The notes beneath the pieces were generated by a model that saw only the letters and a list, made by a program, of their open reading frames with translations, was not told the DNA's origin and did no database searches. Positions 16,633 through 25,304 of a stretch of 44,998 nt of DNA are shown here, piece after piece (the stretch's first letter is position 1; each line of letters begins with the position of its first letter). The DNA comes from Pseudomonadota bacterium. GTDB taxonomy: Bacteria > Pseudomonadota > Gammaproteobacteria > Pseudomonadales > Moraxellaceae. The position numbers and the translations under genes were made by a program. Location: NCBI GenBank assembly GCA_021851865.1, contig JAJZBU010000023.1, positions 1-44,998 of the forward strand. Reading direction: 5' to 3'.

Positions 16633-18894
16633 ATGAGCCAGTCACAAGCTACCCGCGCTGAACACGATCACGATCACGATCATGTGCATATGCCGACGTC
16701 GGGCAATCCCATGGGCAAGATCGTCGCCTTGGTCAGCGTCGCCATCATCGTCTTTCTGGCATTCACCAGTTTCAGTGTGCAAAAGGCGGTGCAGAGCAAT
16801 TCTAAACTCGCCAATATCCGTGACCTTTATTTCCCTGTCCTCGAACGAGTCGACGCCAACATTGTGCGCCTCGACAAGATGGAGGATCGTTTCATGCAGG
16901 GGGTCATGACCGGTGAGCGCGATACCGTCGAACAGTCGCAAGCTTACTATACGCAAGGGGATCAGGTGTTCGGCGAAATGGCCGCACTGTATCCGGCGCG
17001 AAGCAAGGAAATCATCGGCTTGCGCGCTGAGTTCAAGGCCTATCGTGATCTGGCTTATAAGACATCGATGGCGATGATCGCGCATACCGGCAATTTCAGT
17101 GACATTGGGCGGATGAATGCCGAGCTCAATGATCTGAAGAAGAAGCTCACCGATTTCCGTCATTCAAGCTATGACAACTTCGTTTCCAGTTTGAAGCAGA
17201 CCCAGGAAGCGACCAAGCTCAACCTCTACATGGGCATGGCCATGGGGGTCATGAACCTCATGTTCATGGGGGTTCTGGTCTTTTTCATCCGCAACAATCT
17301 GCGTATGACGGCGGTGATCGCCGAACAGAATGCGACTTTGGAGTTGAAGGTCGAGGAACGTACGGCGGAACTCAGTCAAAAGACCAATGACATCAACGCC
17401 ATGCTCAATAACATGAGCCTCGGTGTCTGCACCATCGTGCAGGGTAATGTTCTGCATCCCGAGTATTCCGCCTATATGCACTCTATCTTTGGTGCAGCGG
17501 ACCTCGCCGGTCGCGATGTCATGGAAAGTCTTTTTTCCCATTCCAATGTCGGGGATGATCGTCGCGATCAGGTGGTGGTCGCTCTTTCTGCCATCATCGG
17601 TGAAGATCTGATGATGTTCGATTTCAATTCACACCTTTTGGTGTCGGAAATGGTCGTGCGAGAAGCGGATGGATCGGACAAGATCCTGCAGTTGCACTGG
17701 AGCCCGATCAAGAATGATCATGAAGCCGTCGATAAGGTCTTGTTGATCGTCCAGGATGTGACCAACCTGCGTGCCCTTGAACTCGAAGCGGCCAGTCAAC
17801 GTGCCGAACTCGAGATCATTTCTCAGATCATCAAGATATCGATCGGTAAATTCAATGAATTCATCGAATCGGCACAAGAGTTTCTGAGTGAGAACGAGCG
17901 GCTGATCCGTGCTCAAACGCAGATCGATAGCGAAACCGTCGCCGCTTTGTTCCGCAATATGCACACGATCAAGGGCAATGCCCGCACTTTTGAATTCAAG
18001 CTCATCACCGATGCGGCGCACCGGGCCGAGCAGTCGTATGACCTTCTGCGCAAAGGTGAAGTGACGGCGTGGGACCAGACGTGCTTGCTGGCCGAGTTGG
18101 CCGAGGTGACGCATGCCGTTGCCCACTACCGTTCGGTGAGTGAAGACAAGCTGGGACGCAAGGGACGCGCTTCCGACATGCTGACGGCGCGTGGCGCTTT
18201 CGTTTCCATCGAGGAGATCGCGTCGCTCAAGGCCGCCTTGCAGTCTTTGCAGCTTGGCGACGCGGCATCTTTGGCTGCTGTGCAGGCGCATGTGGCGCAG
18301 TTCGGCTTGGTTCCCTTGCAGAGACTAGCGTCGGGAGCCGTCGATTCCATCTCTTCCCTGGCCAAGGAATTGGGCAAGCCGACGCCGACTTTTGAAATCG
18401 TCCACGGCGAGTTGGCCTTCAACAATGCGACGGCGCAGGCGCTGAAAAGCTCCTTTATGCACATCGTGCGCAACTCTCTCGATCATGGCATCGAACCGCC
18501 CGCCGAGCGTCTCGCCGCAGGCAAGAGGGCGGAGGGGCATCTGTATTTTGGGGCGCAGCAGGAGGGCGACCTGGTGCAGTTGCGTATTCATGATGATGGG
18601 CGAGGACTGGCGCTGCATAAACTACATGCGCGAGGTGTCGAGGCGGGAATTTTTCCCCCTGACGACGAGCCGGATCTGGCTGAGGTCGCCGAGTTGATCT
18701 TCCGCTCTGGCCTGTCTACGGCGGAGCAGGTCAGCCAAGTTTCGGGACGAGGTGTGGGCATGGATGCTGTGCGTACCTTCTTAAAGGAACAAGGCGGCGA
18801 TATTTGCATTGAATTGCAGTCACCCCGGGGGCTTGATTACTGTGCCTTCTCCTTTCTGATTCAGTTGCCAAGTACATCGCTCCGCATGTCCTGA
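16633..18894 (+). CDS. Membrane CheA-like histidine kinase with internal HPt domain
   Basis: A 753-residue sensor kinase. In order: a His/Asp-rich start ([12 protein letters not shown]), a membrane helix (about 28-48), a helical periplasmic sensor (about 50-195), a second membrane helix (about 198-220), a coiled coil, a PAS-like region (about 250-385), an HPt domain with the phospho-histidine near H444 in [10 protein letters not shown], and a CheA-type ATPase ([12 protein letters not shown] near 612, [15 protein letters not shown] near 708). It lacks the CheA P2 and CheW-like domains and any receiver, so it should pass phosphate to a separate protein. The CheY at 21233, last gene of the same run, is the obvious target. 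It is not a standard CheA and has no symbol I can give. Confidence 0.85.
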   Translation: MSQSQATRAEHDHDHDHVHMPTSGNPMGKIVALVSVAIIVFLAFTSFSVQKAVQSNSKLANIRDLYFPVLERVDANIVRLDKMEDRFMQGVMTGERDTVEQSQAYYTQGDQVFGEMAALYPARSKEIIGLRAEFKAYRDLAYKTSMAMIAHTGNFSDIGRMNAELNDLKKKLTDFRHSSYDNFVSSLKQTQEATKLNLYMGMAMGVMNLMFMGVLVFFIRNNLRMTAVIAEQNATLELKVEERTAELSQKTNDINAMLNNMSLGVCTIVQGNVLHPEYSAYMHSIFGAADLAGRDVMESLFSHSNVGDDRRDQVVVALSAIIGEDLMMFDFNSHLLVSEMVVREADGSDKILQLHWSPIKNDHEAVDKVLLIVQDVTNLRALELEAASQRAELEIISQIIKISIGKFNEFIESAQEFLSENERLIRAQTQIDSETVAALFRNMHTIKGNARTFEFKLITDAAHRAEQSYDLLRKGEVTAWDQTCLLAELAEVTHAVAHYRSVSEDKLGRKGRASDMLTARGAFVSIEEIASLKAALQSLQLGDAASLAAVQAHVAQFGLVPLQRLASGAVDSISSLAKELGKPTPTFEIVHGELAFNNATAQALKSSFMHIVRNSLDHGIEPPAERLAAGKRAEGHLYFGAQQEGDLVQLRIHDDGRGLALHKLHARGVEAGIFPPDDEPDLAEVAELIFRSGLSTAEQVSQVSGRGVGMDAVRTFLKEQGGDICIELQSPRGLDYCAFSFLIQLPSTSLRMS

Positions 18895-18916
18895 GACGAT
18901 GCGAGGAGACTCATCC

Positions 18917-19681
18917 ATGATGCTAGGGGTGCTGGGGTTCGTGCTGGGAGCAGCTTTGGCTGCGCTGCTCGTCGGATTCAGCGACGCGGCGCGGTATCGA
19001 CGGCGTTTGCGCTGTTTTGAGGATGAGCAAGCCGTGCAGCGGGCGCAGATGGAGGCACAGGCACAGGCTCGGCTCGTGCAGTTGCGTCGTCTCCAGGATG
19101 AGGCCGATCAGGCGCGTCGACGCCACGATGAGCTCGAGTCGCAGCGGATATCTATGGAAGTGAGTTGTCGCGAGCAGGCGGCGGCGCTTGAGCGTGAGCG
19201 TCAGGACCTGCGCCAGCAGATGTCGATCGCGCAGGAGCAAGTCGACAGTTTTAAGCTGGATCTGCGTGATCAGGCGGCACCTTTGCTGCGTGAGTCAGGT
19301 CAGTTGCGCAAGATGGCGCACACCTTTGAGCGCTGGCACGAGGACATGATCTCGTTGATGGATCAAAATCGGAATATGCACGCCAAAAATCAGGAGTTTG
19401 GCTCCATCGTCAAGAACGTCATCATCCTGGCACTCAATGCCTCGATCGAGGCGGCGCGCGCCGGCGAGACCGGGCGTGGTTTTGCCGTCGTCGCCGACGA
19501 GGTGCGCAAACTCGCTGATCAGTCGGAGGAACTGTCGAAAGACTACAGCCGCAGCTTGCACATGAATGATTTGACGACCACCTCAACCTTTCAGGATATC
19601 CAGGCGGGCGGCAAGATGATGATGGCGGCCCTCAGTACACTCGACGCTTTGGTCCAGCAACTGCATCAGAGGTTGGATTAG
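18917..19681 (+). CDS. Membrane-anchored MCP-like signalling-tip protein
   Basis: A 254-residue protein with one N-terminal membrane helix ([20 protein letters not shown]), a long coiled coil rich in Q, R and E, and then the hairpin tip of methyl-accepting chemotaxis proteins: [20 protein letters not shown] followed by [16 protein letters not shown]. It has no periplasmic sensor and no HAMP domain, and is half the length of a normal receptor. AGGAG lies eight bases before ATG 18917; an ATG at 18899 is also in frame. It follows the kinase by 22 bases. It may cluster or scaffold the kinase rather than sense a ligand; that role is inferred. Confidence 0.8.
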   Translation: MMLGVLGFVLGAALAALLVGFSDAARYRRRLRCFEDEQAVQRAQMEAQAQARLVQLRRLQDEADQARRRHDELESQRISMEVSCREQAAALERERQDLRQQMSIAQEQVDSFKLDLRDQAAPLLRESGQLRKMAHTFERWHEDMISLMDQNRNMHAKNQEFGSIVKNVIILALNASIEAARAGETGRGFAVVADEVRKLADQSEELSKDYSRSLHMNDLTTTSTFQDIQAGGKMMMAALSTLDALVQQLHQRLD

Positions 19682-19684
19682 CTC

Positions 19685-20230
19685 ATGATCAGTACATCGG
19701 CGCAAAAAAGTCTGGAGACGATCTTTTTGCGGGCGGCGCGGACGACCCTTCCCTTGCATGCGGACGATGCCATCGCCATCATGCCACTGCTGGGGAGCAA
19801 GGCTGTCGATTTCCCCGAGCGTCAAGTCTTGATCCTGACCATTTCCTCGTTCACCTTCCGTCTTTTGTTGATTTTTCACATCGATGACGACGTGTCGACC
19901 AGTAGCTATTTTCAGCAGGACAAGGCAGACCGTTCTTTTGTCGATGCTTTCGCCGAGATGGCCAATCTTTTCTGTGGCGCGATGAATCGGGAACTGCTCA
20001 AGACTTTCCTGCACCTTGGCATGTCCACGCCCTATGTGTTGGGGCGCGCGAGCATGGGCTTCATCGACGTGCTCAAGCCGGGTTTTCTGGCCAGCTACCG
20101 CATCGATATCCGCGATGATGTCCACCTGCATGCCACCTTGTGTCTGTGTGAGAGCGAGGATATCGAGACGATCCATGTCGATATGGACGTTGAGGCCGGC
20201 AGCGATACCGGTGAACTCGAGTTGTTCTGA
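19685..20230 (+). CDS. CheX-type phosphatase-like protein
   Basis: A 181-residue protein with the CheC/CheX signature ExxNxxxG as E91-N94-G98 in FAEMANLFCGAMNREL. In CheX and CheC the Glu-Asn pair positions water to dephosphorylate CheY-P. The C-terminal beta region (VLGRASMGFIDVLKP) fits the fold. It starts three bases after the previous stop. The last residues, SDTGELELF, closely match the end of the next protein (SSGELEFF). The two may compete or act in series on the CheY at 21233. Family assignment rests on the motif and context. Confidence 0.68.
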   Translation: MISTSAQKSLETIFLRAARTTLPLHADDAIAIMPLLGSKAVDFPERQVLILTISSFTFRLLLIFHIDDDVSTSSYFQQDKADRSFVDAFAEMANLFCGAMNRELLKTFLHLGMSTPYVLGRASMGFIDVLKPGFLASYRIDIRDDVHLHATLCLCESEDIETIHVDMDVEAGSDTGELELF

Positions 20231-20263
20231 GCCAGATGACCGTAAACGTAAAGAGGGATGATG

Positions 20264-21214
20264 ATGACCGAACATGTCTTGCAGAGTAAGGTTCTGGTGC
20301 TCGATGATAGCAATGCCTGCGATCATCTGATCAAGTCGTTCTGCGAAGAACGTGGACTCTTGCCGCTGCGCGTCAATCGACAGGCTTTGTCCGGCGTTCT
20401 CAGCTCCAATATCGATCTCGGCGCGGTCCTTCTCGATGAAGAATATAGCGAGGCAGAGGGCGGCTCTCGTGCCGTCGCCGCCCTCATTCATCAAGTGCGT
20501 CGCGAACTCCCGATTTTCTTGAGCTGCCGGACGCGCAAGCAGATGCATGACATCGCTGAGCCCCTGCAGAGCTATCTTTGTGGCGTGTTTCACTGGGAGG
20601 ATACGACGCATCTGCATACGCTCGTCGATGAGTACATTTTCAGCCTGGTCTATCCCAATGCTTTGGTGTGCGGCATCTCCGAGCTGAGTGAAACCGTCCT
20701 CAGTGCTCAGTTCGCGCCTTTGCAAATTCAGGTCGATACCCCGTATATCGTGCGCGATCGACTGATCTATGGCGAGGTCTTCAGCTTGATGGAGATCGAA
20801 AGTCCATGGTGCCGGGGTTATATGATGCTGCAGATCGAAGAGGGCCCCATCCGCGATGTCCTGCGTCGGCGCAGTGTCACCTTCGACCATGATTTCCGTG
20901 AGGTCAACAGCTTCCTCGGCGAGGTCACCAACATGATCTGGGGCGCCTTCAAGAACCGCTTCATCGGTGAACCAGCGGAAAGCAGTACGCGTGTCAAGAT
21001 CCCTTTGATCATCAATCACAAGCACAAATATATTTCCTTTGGTACGGAAAATCCCCAGCTATGCTTTCGCTACACCTTGCGTGACGCGAACAGCGGTGAG
21101 GCTTTCGTGCTCTATCAACGCTTTATTTTTAACCTCAGCTGGTCGCCTGAGGACTTCAAGGAAGTTCATGAGTTCAATGAGCTGGTGAGTTCAGGTGAAC
21201 TCGAATTCTTTTGA
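20264..21214 (+). CDS. Degenerate receiver domain fused to a CheX-type domain
   Basis: A 316-residue protein. Residues 8-125 resemble a response-regulator receiver: acidic pair D14-D15 and a candidate phospho-acceptor D58 (AVLLDEEYSE). The conserved lysine region reads GVFHWEDT, so the domain is probably not normally phosphorylated. Residues about 130-300 are CheX-like, with the phosphatase motif E220-N223-G227 in FLGEVTNMIWGAFKNRF. The start at 20264 is seven bases after AAGAGGG; two earlier ATGs are closer. The C-terminus SSGELEFF mirrors that of the preceding gene. A likely role is a CheY-P phosphatase controlled by its pseudo-receiver. Confidence 0.72.
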   Translation: MTEHVLQSKVLVLDDSNACDHLIKSFCEERGLLPLRVNRQALSGVLSSNIDLGAVLLDEEYSEAEGGSRAVAALIHQVRRELPIFLSCRTRKQMHDIAEPLQSYLCGVFHWEDTTHLHTLVDEYIFSLVYPNALVCGISELSETVLSAQFAPLQIQVDTPYIVRDRLIYGEVFSLMEIESPWCRGYMMLQIEEGPIRDVLRRRSVTFDHDFREVNSFLGEVTNMIWGAFKNRFIGEPAESSTRVKIPLIINHKHKYISFGTENPQLCFRYTLRDANSGEAFVLYQRFIFNLSWSPEDFKEVHEFNELVSSGELEFF

Positions 21215-21232
21215 TCGAAGGGGAGATTTGGT

Positions 21233-21598
21233 ATGGCGAAGATTTTGATCGTGGATGACTCGAGTACGGTCAGGGACGAGGTGGCTGGCTTTTTGCGCAA
21301 CGCCGGTCTGGATGTGGCGACGGCCGTCGACGGGAAAGATGGCTTGGCGAAAGTTAAGGCCGATCCAGGGCTCAAGCTCGTGGTCAGCGACGTCAACATG
21401 CCCAACATGGATGGTCTGACCATGGTCGAGAAGATACGTGGCGAGCTCGGCAACTCGACGATCAACATCATCATGTTGACGACGGAGAGTAGCCCCAGCA
21501 TGAAGGAGCGGGGTAAAGCGGCAGGGATCAAGGGCTGGATCGTCAAACCCTTCAAAGGTGAGGCGGTGCTCGAAGCCTTCAAAAAGATGGTGGGTTGA
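21233..21598 (+). CDS. CheY-like single-domain response regulator
   Basis: A 121-residue receiver with every key residue: D8-D9, the phospho-acceptor D53 in VVSDVNMPNMDG, T83 in IIMLTTESS and K105 in IVKPFKG. It has no output domain, so it acts by binding a partner. It ends the five-gene run starting at 16633 and is preceded by GGGGAG. Phosphate should come from the HPt domain of the 16633 kinase and be removed by the two CheX-type proteins. Whether its partner is the flagellar motor, a pilus or another system cannot be read here. Confidence 0.92.
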   Translation: MAKILIVDDSSTVRDEVAGFLRNAGLDVATAVDGKDGLAKVKADPGLKLVVSDVNMPNMDGLTMVEKIRGELGNSTINIIMLTTESSPSMKERGKAAGIKGWIVKPFKGEAVLEAFKKMVG

Positions 21599-21785
21599 TT
21601 TTTTCCGTACGGCCAGGGCGCCTGGGTTCTCCTCCTGGAGCCTGGGCGTCGTGCTTGATCTTGCGTCTTCCTTCATACTGAGCCGACGACTCCGCAGGTC
21701 GTCGCTCTCCTGTGTCTGCGAAGTCCATGCTCCATCGACTCATTTTGGCCGCCCGCGAGTCCTCCTGGCATCATTATTAAACTAT

Positions 21786-21797
21786 ATGGACGTCCAT
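21786..21797. promoter_or_regulatory. 12-bp perfect palindrome upstream of the acyl-CoA dehydrogenase
   Basis: ATGGACGTCCAT is a perfect palindrome 52 bases before the dehydrogenase start, next to an AT-rich patch (TATTAAACTATA). That is a typical place for a dimeric repressor such as a TetR-type fatty-acid regulator. No regulator gene is adjacent. Bases 21599-21785 otherwise hold only weak GC-rich repeats after cheY. Confidence 0.35.
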
Positions 21798-21849
21798 CAT
21801 GTAAGGTGGCAAACTAAGACTCCATCGATTTGTAGCGAGCGAGGGCAGC

Positions 21850-22986
21850 ATGATGGATGAAGAAAGCACCGAAGATCGCCTGTTGCGCGAGTCGGTACGT
21901 CGATTCGTGCAGAAGGAGATCCTGCCGCATGTCGAGGATTGGGAGGAAGCAGGCGGCTTCCCCCGTGATCTCTATCGACGAGCGGGCGAGGCTGGATTTT
22001 TGGGACTGGGTTTTGCTCAGGAGGATGGCGGCAGCGGCGATAATCCTCTGACCATTCTCGCCTTTACCGAGGAAATCATGCGCTGCGGCAGCGCTGGGGT
22101 GGTGGCGTCTTTAGGGTCCTTAGGCATCGCCTTGCCGCCCTTGGCGCGCTGGGGCAGCCCCGAGCTCAAGAGCCGTATCATGCCAGCTGTGCTGCGCGGT
22201 GAAAAAATCATGGCGTTGGCGGTGACTGAGCCGGGTGGTGGTTCGGACGTCGCACATCTGCAGACGCGCGCGCAGCGTGTCGGCGATGAACTCGTCGTCA
22301 CCGGCAACAAGACCTTCATCACCAGCGGTTGTCGAGCCGACTATTACACCGTCGCCGTGCGTACGGGCGGGGAGGGTGCCGCCGGTGTCAGCTTGTTGCT
22401 CATCGAAGCCGATCGCCCCGGGTTTTCGCGCAGCGCGCCTTTGCGCAAGATGGGTTGGTGGGCCAGTGATACGGCGGAGTTGGCTTTCGATGCGGTGCGC
22501 GTGCCGGTCGATCAGCTCATCGGGCCGGAGAATGCAGGATTCTATGCGCTGATGAGCAACTTTCAGATGGAACGGCTCAATCTGGCGGTGATGGCAGCGA
22601 CGACGGCTGACATGGCTTTGCAAGCCAGCTTGGAGTACGCGCAACAACGTCAGGCTTTTGGTCGCAAGATCGCTTCCTTCCAGGTGCTCAAGCATAAATT
22701 GGCCGAGATGGCGACGGAAGTGGCGGTGTGTCGGCAGTACAACCGCGAAGTGGCGCGGTCTTTGGCGCAAGGCCAGGATCAGGTCATGGCGGTGTCGATG
22801 GCGAAAAATTTTGCCACCAGCGTTTGTGATCGCGTGACCCATGCCGCGGTACAGATCTTTGGCGGCGCGGGGTATATGCGCGGCAGCCTGGTCGAGCGAC
22901 TCTATCGTGACAGTCGTATCCTTTCCATCGGCGGCGGGACGCACGAGATCATGAATGAGCTGATCGCGCGTCAGATGGGGCTCTGA
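21850..22986 (+). CDS. Acyl-CoA dehydrogenase
   Basis: A 378-residue flavoenzyme that introduces the 2,3-double bond into acyl-CoA, the first step of beta-oxidation. Family signatures are ALAVTEPGGGSDVAHLQTRA (FAD and substrate contact), ITSGCRADYYTVAVRT, YAQQRQAFGRKIASFQ and, at the end, ILSIGGGTHEIMNELIARQM, which contains the catalytic-base region. Chain-length preference cannot be read. ATGs at 21850 and 21853 follow GAGGG. In an organism with alkB it could serve degradation of alkane-derived fatty acids, but it is 16 kb from alkB. Confidence 0.92.
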   Translation: MMDEESTEDRLLRESVRRFVQKEILPHVEDWEEAGGFPRDLYRRAGEAGFLGLGFAQEDGGSGDNPLTILAFTEEIMRCGSAGVVASLGSLGIALPPLARWGSPELKSRIMPAVLRGEKIMALAVTEPGGGSDVAHLQTRAQRVGDELVVTGNKTFITSGCRADYYTVAVRTGGEGAAGVSLLLIEADRPGFSRSAPLRKMGWWASDTAELAFDAVRVPVDQLIGPENAGFYALMSNFQMERLNLAVMAATTADMALQASLEYAQQRQAFGRKIASFQVLKHKLAEMATEVAVCRQYNREVARSLAQGQDQVMAVSMAKNFATSVCDRVTHAAVQIFGGAGYMRGSLVERLYRDSRILSIGGGTHEIMNELIARQMGL

Positions 22987-23048
22987 GGGCAGAAGCTGGA
23001 AAAAAAGGCTATGCTATCGGGGACAGTGCGCAAGGGCGAAGGGTGGGC

Positions 23049-24203
23049 ATGGATTTTGAGTGGATATCAACACCAGGGCGCTTGCGTTCCCTGGTGCGCC
23101 AGCTTGAAACCCAGTCGATGCTGGCGATGGACACCGAATTCCTCCGTGTCGACACCTTTTACCCCATCCCAGGCTTGGTGCAGATCGCCGACGCCGAGCA
23201 GGCTTGGCTGATCGACCCCCTGGCGCTGTCGCAGCCCATCGAACTGGCGCGTATCTTTTATGCGCATCACATTGTCAAGGTCCTGCACGCCTGCTACGAA
23301 GACATCGAGGTCATGCAACAGTTGTCGCGCCTGCAGGTGCGCCAGGTCTTTGATACACAACTGGCGGCCGCTTACCTTGGATACGGTCTGCAGGTCGGCT
23401 ATCAGCGACTGTTGTATGAGGAACTCGGCATCCACATCAGCAAGGAAGAGACGCGTTCGGACTGGCTGCACCGCCCACTCAGCGCGCAACAGCTGCAATA
23501 CGCCGTCCAGGACGTGCGCTATCTTCTGCCGCTTTATGCGGTGCTGCAGCGGCGTCTACAGGATCTTGGGCATTGGGACCGGGTGATCGAGGACAATCAT
23601 CTTCTGCTTGCCGAGTGGTCGCTCACCCCCGAGCCGCAGTCGCTCTGGCGTGATCTACCTTCCGCCTGGCGTCTCAGCCGGCCGCAGCTGGCGGTCCTCC
23701 AGGCCCTGTGCACTTGGCGTGAACGACAGGCGCGCGAGCGCAATGTCCCGCGCGGTTTTCTGCTCAAAAATGTCAGTCTGTATCCCCTGGCCAGTCTACA
23801 GCCCCGCGATTTTCGTCAGCTGGAACGCATCGAAGGCATGAATCCGCGGATTCTGCGGCGTGAGGCGGATAGTCTCCTTGCCTTGATCGAGGCGGCGCGG
23901 GCGACGCCCATCGAGCTCTGCCCGCCGGCCCTGCCGCGGCCATGGCCGCGGGAGATTCGTGATATCATGAGCGAGTGTCGGGAGGCGGTTGCATTACGTG
24001 CACAGGCCCTCGATCTGCCCGTCGATATCCTGATCCGTAAAAGACAGTACGATGAGTTGCTCGATGTCTACGTCGCTGCCAGCGAACCATCGCAACGTTG
24101 GCAAGGTTGGCGTCATGAGGCGGTCTTTCTTCCCGTCATGGCGGTCTTCGACACGCATCGCGTTGATTTGTTGGCCTGGAATCGGGAGCGGTATGCGTCA
24201 TGA
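23049..24203 (+). CDS. rnd: Ribonuclease D
   Basis: A 384-residue 3'-5' exoribonuclease that trims tRNA and other stable RNA ends. The DEDD catalytic residues lie in AMDTEFLRVDTFYP (Exo I), KVLHACYEDIEVM (Exo II) and YAVQDVRYLLPLY (Exo III). An HRDC domain follows (LCTWRERQARERNVPRGFLL). The start at 23049 is preferred over an upstream GTG. The gene overlaps ycgL by four bases (ATGA). The order rnd-ycgL-ycgN is typical of Pseudomonadales. Confidence 0.94.
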   Translation: MDFEWISTPGRLRSLVRQLETQSMLAMDTEFLRVDTFYPIPGLVQIADAEQAWLIDPLALSQPIELARIFYAHHIVKVLHACYEDIEVMQQLSRLQVRQVFDTQLAAAYLGYGLQVGYQRLLYEELGIHISKEETRSDWLHRPLSAQQLQYAVQDVRYLLPLYAVLQRRLQDLGHWDRVIEDNHLLLAEWSLTPEPQSLWRDLPSAWRLSRPQLAVLQALCTWRERQARERNVPRGFLLKNVSLYPLASLQPRDFRQLERIEGMNPRILRREADSLLALIEAARATPIELCPPALPRPWPREIRDIMSECREAVALRAQALDLPVDILIRKRQYDELLDVYVAASEPSQRWQGWRHEAVFLPVMAVFDTHRVDLLAWNRERYAS

Positions 24204-24493
24204 CCTTGATGATCTGTTCGGTCTATGAAGCGCAGCGTCGCGCGCAAACCTATCTTTTCGTCGAGCGTCGCGAGGCCTTGTCGCGGGTCCCCGATGCGTT
24301 GCGTGAGCTCATCGGGGAGCGGCCACGCCATGTCATGGATATTCCCCTGCGATCGGGCATGCAATTGGCGCGTATCGATGCCGATACCCTGCGCCAGACG
24401 CTCCGTGAGCAGGGCTATTACCTGCAATTGCCGCCTCAGGATGAGGCCGAGGTCGTCGCCCTGAAACGACGTCAGCGTGAAGCGCGGACATGA
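24200..24493 (+). CDS. ycgL: YcgL-domain protein
   Basis: A 97-residue protein with the YcgL start CSVYEAQRRAQTYLFV and the middle GYYLQLPPQDE. YcgL is a small alpha/beta domain of uncertain biochemical role, conserved with rnd and ycgN in many gammaproteobacteria. Its start overlaps the rnd stop and its stop overlaps the ycgN start, so all three are made together. Confidence 0.85.
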   Translation: MTLMICSVYEAQRRAQTYLFVERREALSRVPDALRELIGERPRHVMDIPLRSGMQLARIDADTLRQTLREQGYYLQLPPQDEAEVVALKRRQREART

Positions 24494-24930
24494 GAGCTCG
24501 CTTTTGGGAGCGCTACGCGCTAGCCGACCTGACACCAGATGAATGGGAAGCGCTTTGTGACGGCTGCGGTCGTTGCTGCCTCAACAAGCTTGAAGACGAA
24601 GACAGTGGTGAAGTCGTCTATACCCGCGTCGTCTGCGCATTGTGGCATGCGTCTGGAGGTTGTGGTGATTACGCGCACCGGCAGCAAAAAGTCGCAAGCT
24701 GTGTCGTATTGACGGCGGAGAATGTGGCGACGCTACCCTGGTTGCCGCGCACTTGCGCCTATCGTTTGCGCGCCCAGGGGCGGCCATTGTACGATTGGCA
24801 CCCGCTCATTTCAGGAACGGCGCTCAGTGTTCAGCGTGCCGGCATCAGTGTCGTCGGGCGTTGTTTGTCGGAAACGTCCGTCGCCGAAGATGAGCTTGAA
24901 GCGTATGTCGTGAGGTGGAAAGGCTTATGA
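24490..24930 (+). CDS. ycgN: UPF0260/YcgN zinc-iron-chelate-domain protein
   Basis: A 146-residue protein of the CxxCGxCC-type metal-chelating family. Cysteines are in CDGCGRCCLNKLED, VCALWHASGGCGDY, ASCVVL and LPRTCAYRL, with WHPLISG near the C-terminus, all typical of YcgN. The function is unknown beyond probable zinc or iron binding. The start overlaps ycgL (ATGA). The stop overlaps the next gene's start in the same way. Confidence 0.86.
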   Translation: MRARFWERYALADLTPDEWEALCDGCGRCCLNKLEDEDSGEVVYTRVVCALWHASGGCGDYAHRQQKVASCVVLTAENVATLPWLPRTCAYRLRAQGRPLYDWHPLISGTALSVQRAGISVVGRCLSETSVAEDELEAYVVRWKGL

Positions 24931-25250
24931 TGATGTCTTTGCTCGGCGCTTGGCTGATCTATCTGCTGAGTGCGACTTTGATCATTCTGCTCAGTTATCA
25001 CCTGATGTTGCATTTTTTGGGGCGTATGCCGCGCGCTGTTCTTTCGGCACTGCTCGTGCTTTTGCTGACGCCGGCCCCCACCGATGCCACGATGCAGCAC
25101 GTTGGCCCGGCGACGATCGCTCTGCTGTTTGATCTTTTGGCGCATTCCCGTATCGGTGTATTGCGCGCCCTCCTGCCGCTGGCGGTGTCGGCGACACTCG
25201 CCGCCAGCGTGCTCGCCTGGATCTTTCCGCGTCGCCCGAGCGACGTTTGA
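24927..25250 (+). CDS. Small multi-pass membrane protein, unknown
   Basis: About 107 residues with three likely membrane helices (LLGAWLIYLLSATLIILLSY, MPRAVLSALLVLLLTPAP and a C-terminal VSATLAASVLAWIF). ATGs at 24927, 24930 and 24933 follow GGAAAGG. It is translationally coupled to ycgN and lies just before the VWA-domain gene. The pattern resembles a small membrane protein often found with such genes, but I cannot name a family. Confidence 0.65.
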   Translation: MMMSLLGAWLIYLLSATLIILLSYHLMLHFLGRMPRAVLSALLVLLLTPAPTDATMQHVGPATIALLFDLLAHSRIGVLRALLPLAVSATLAASVLAWIFPRRPSDV

Positions 25251-25260
25251 CCACGCGCTC

Positions 25261-25269
25261 TGCTATAAC
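25261..25269 (+). promoter_or_regulatory. Extended -10 promoter candidate for the VWA gene
   Basis: TGCTATAAC is an extended -10 element (TGn-TATAAC) 36 bases before the VWA-protein start. There is no -35 box at the right distance: TTGACC at 25247 is only 11 bases upstream. Extended -10 promoters can work without one. Confidence 0.38.
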
Positions 25270-25304
25270 TTAGGAAGAGCGGTTTCTGGCTGGATGAGGT
25301 GCCG

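Noticed and set aside
19583-21025. Long open frame opposite the CheX genes (480 codons)
   Set aside because: It lies antisense to three convincing genes with ribosome sites and family motifs, and has no motif of its own.
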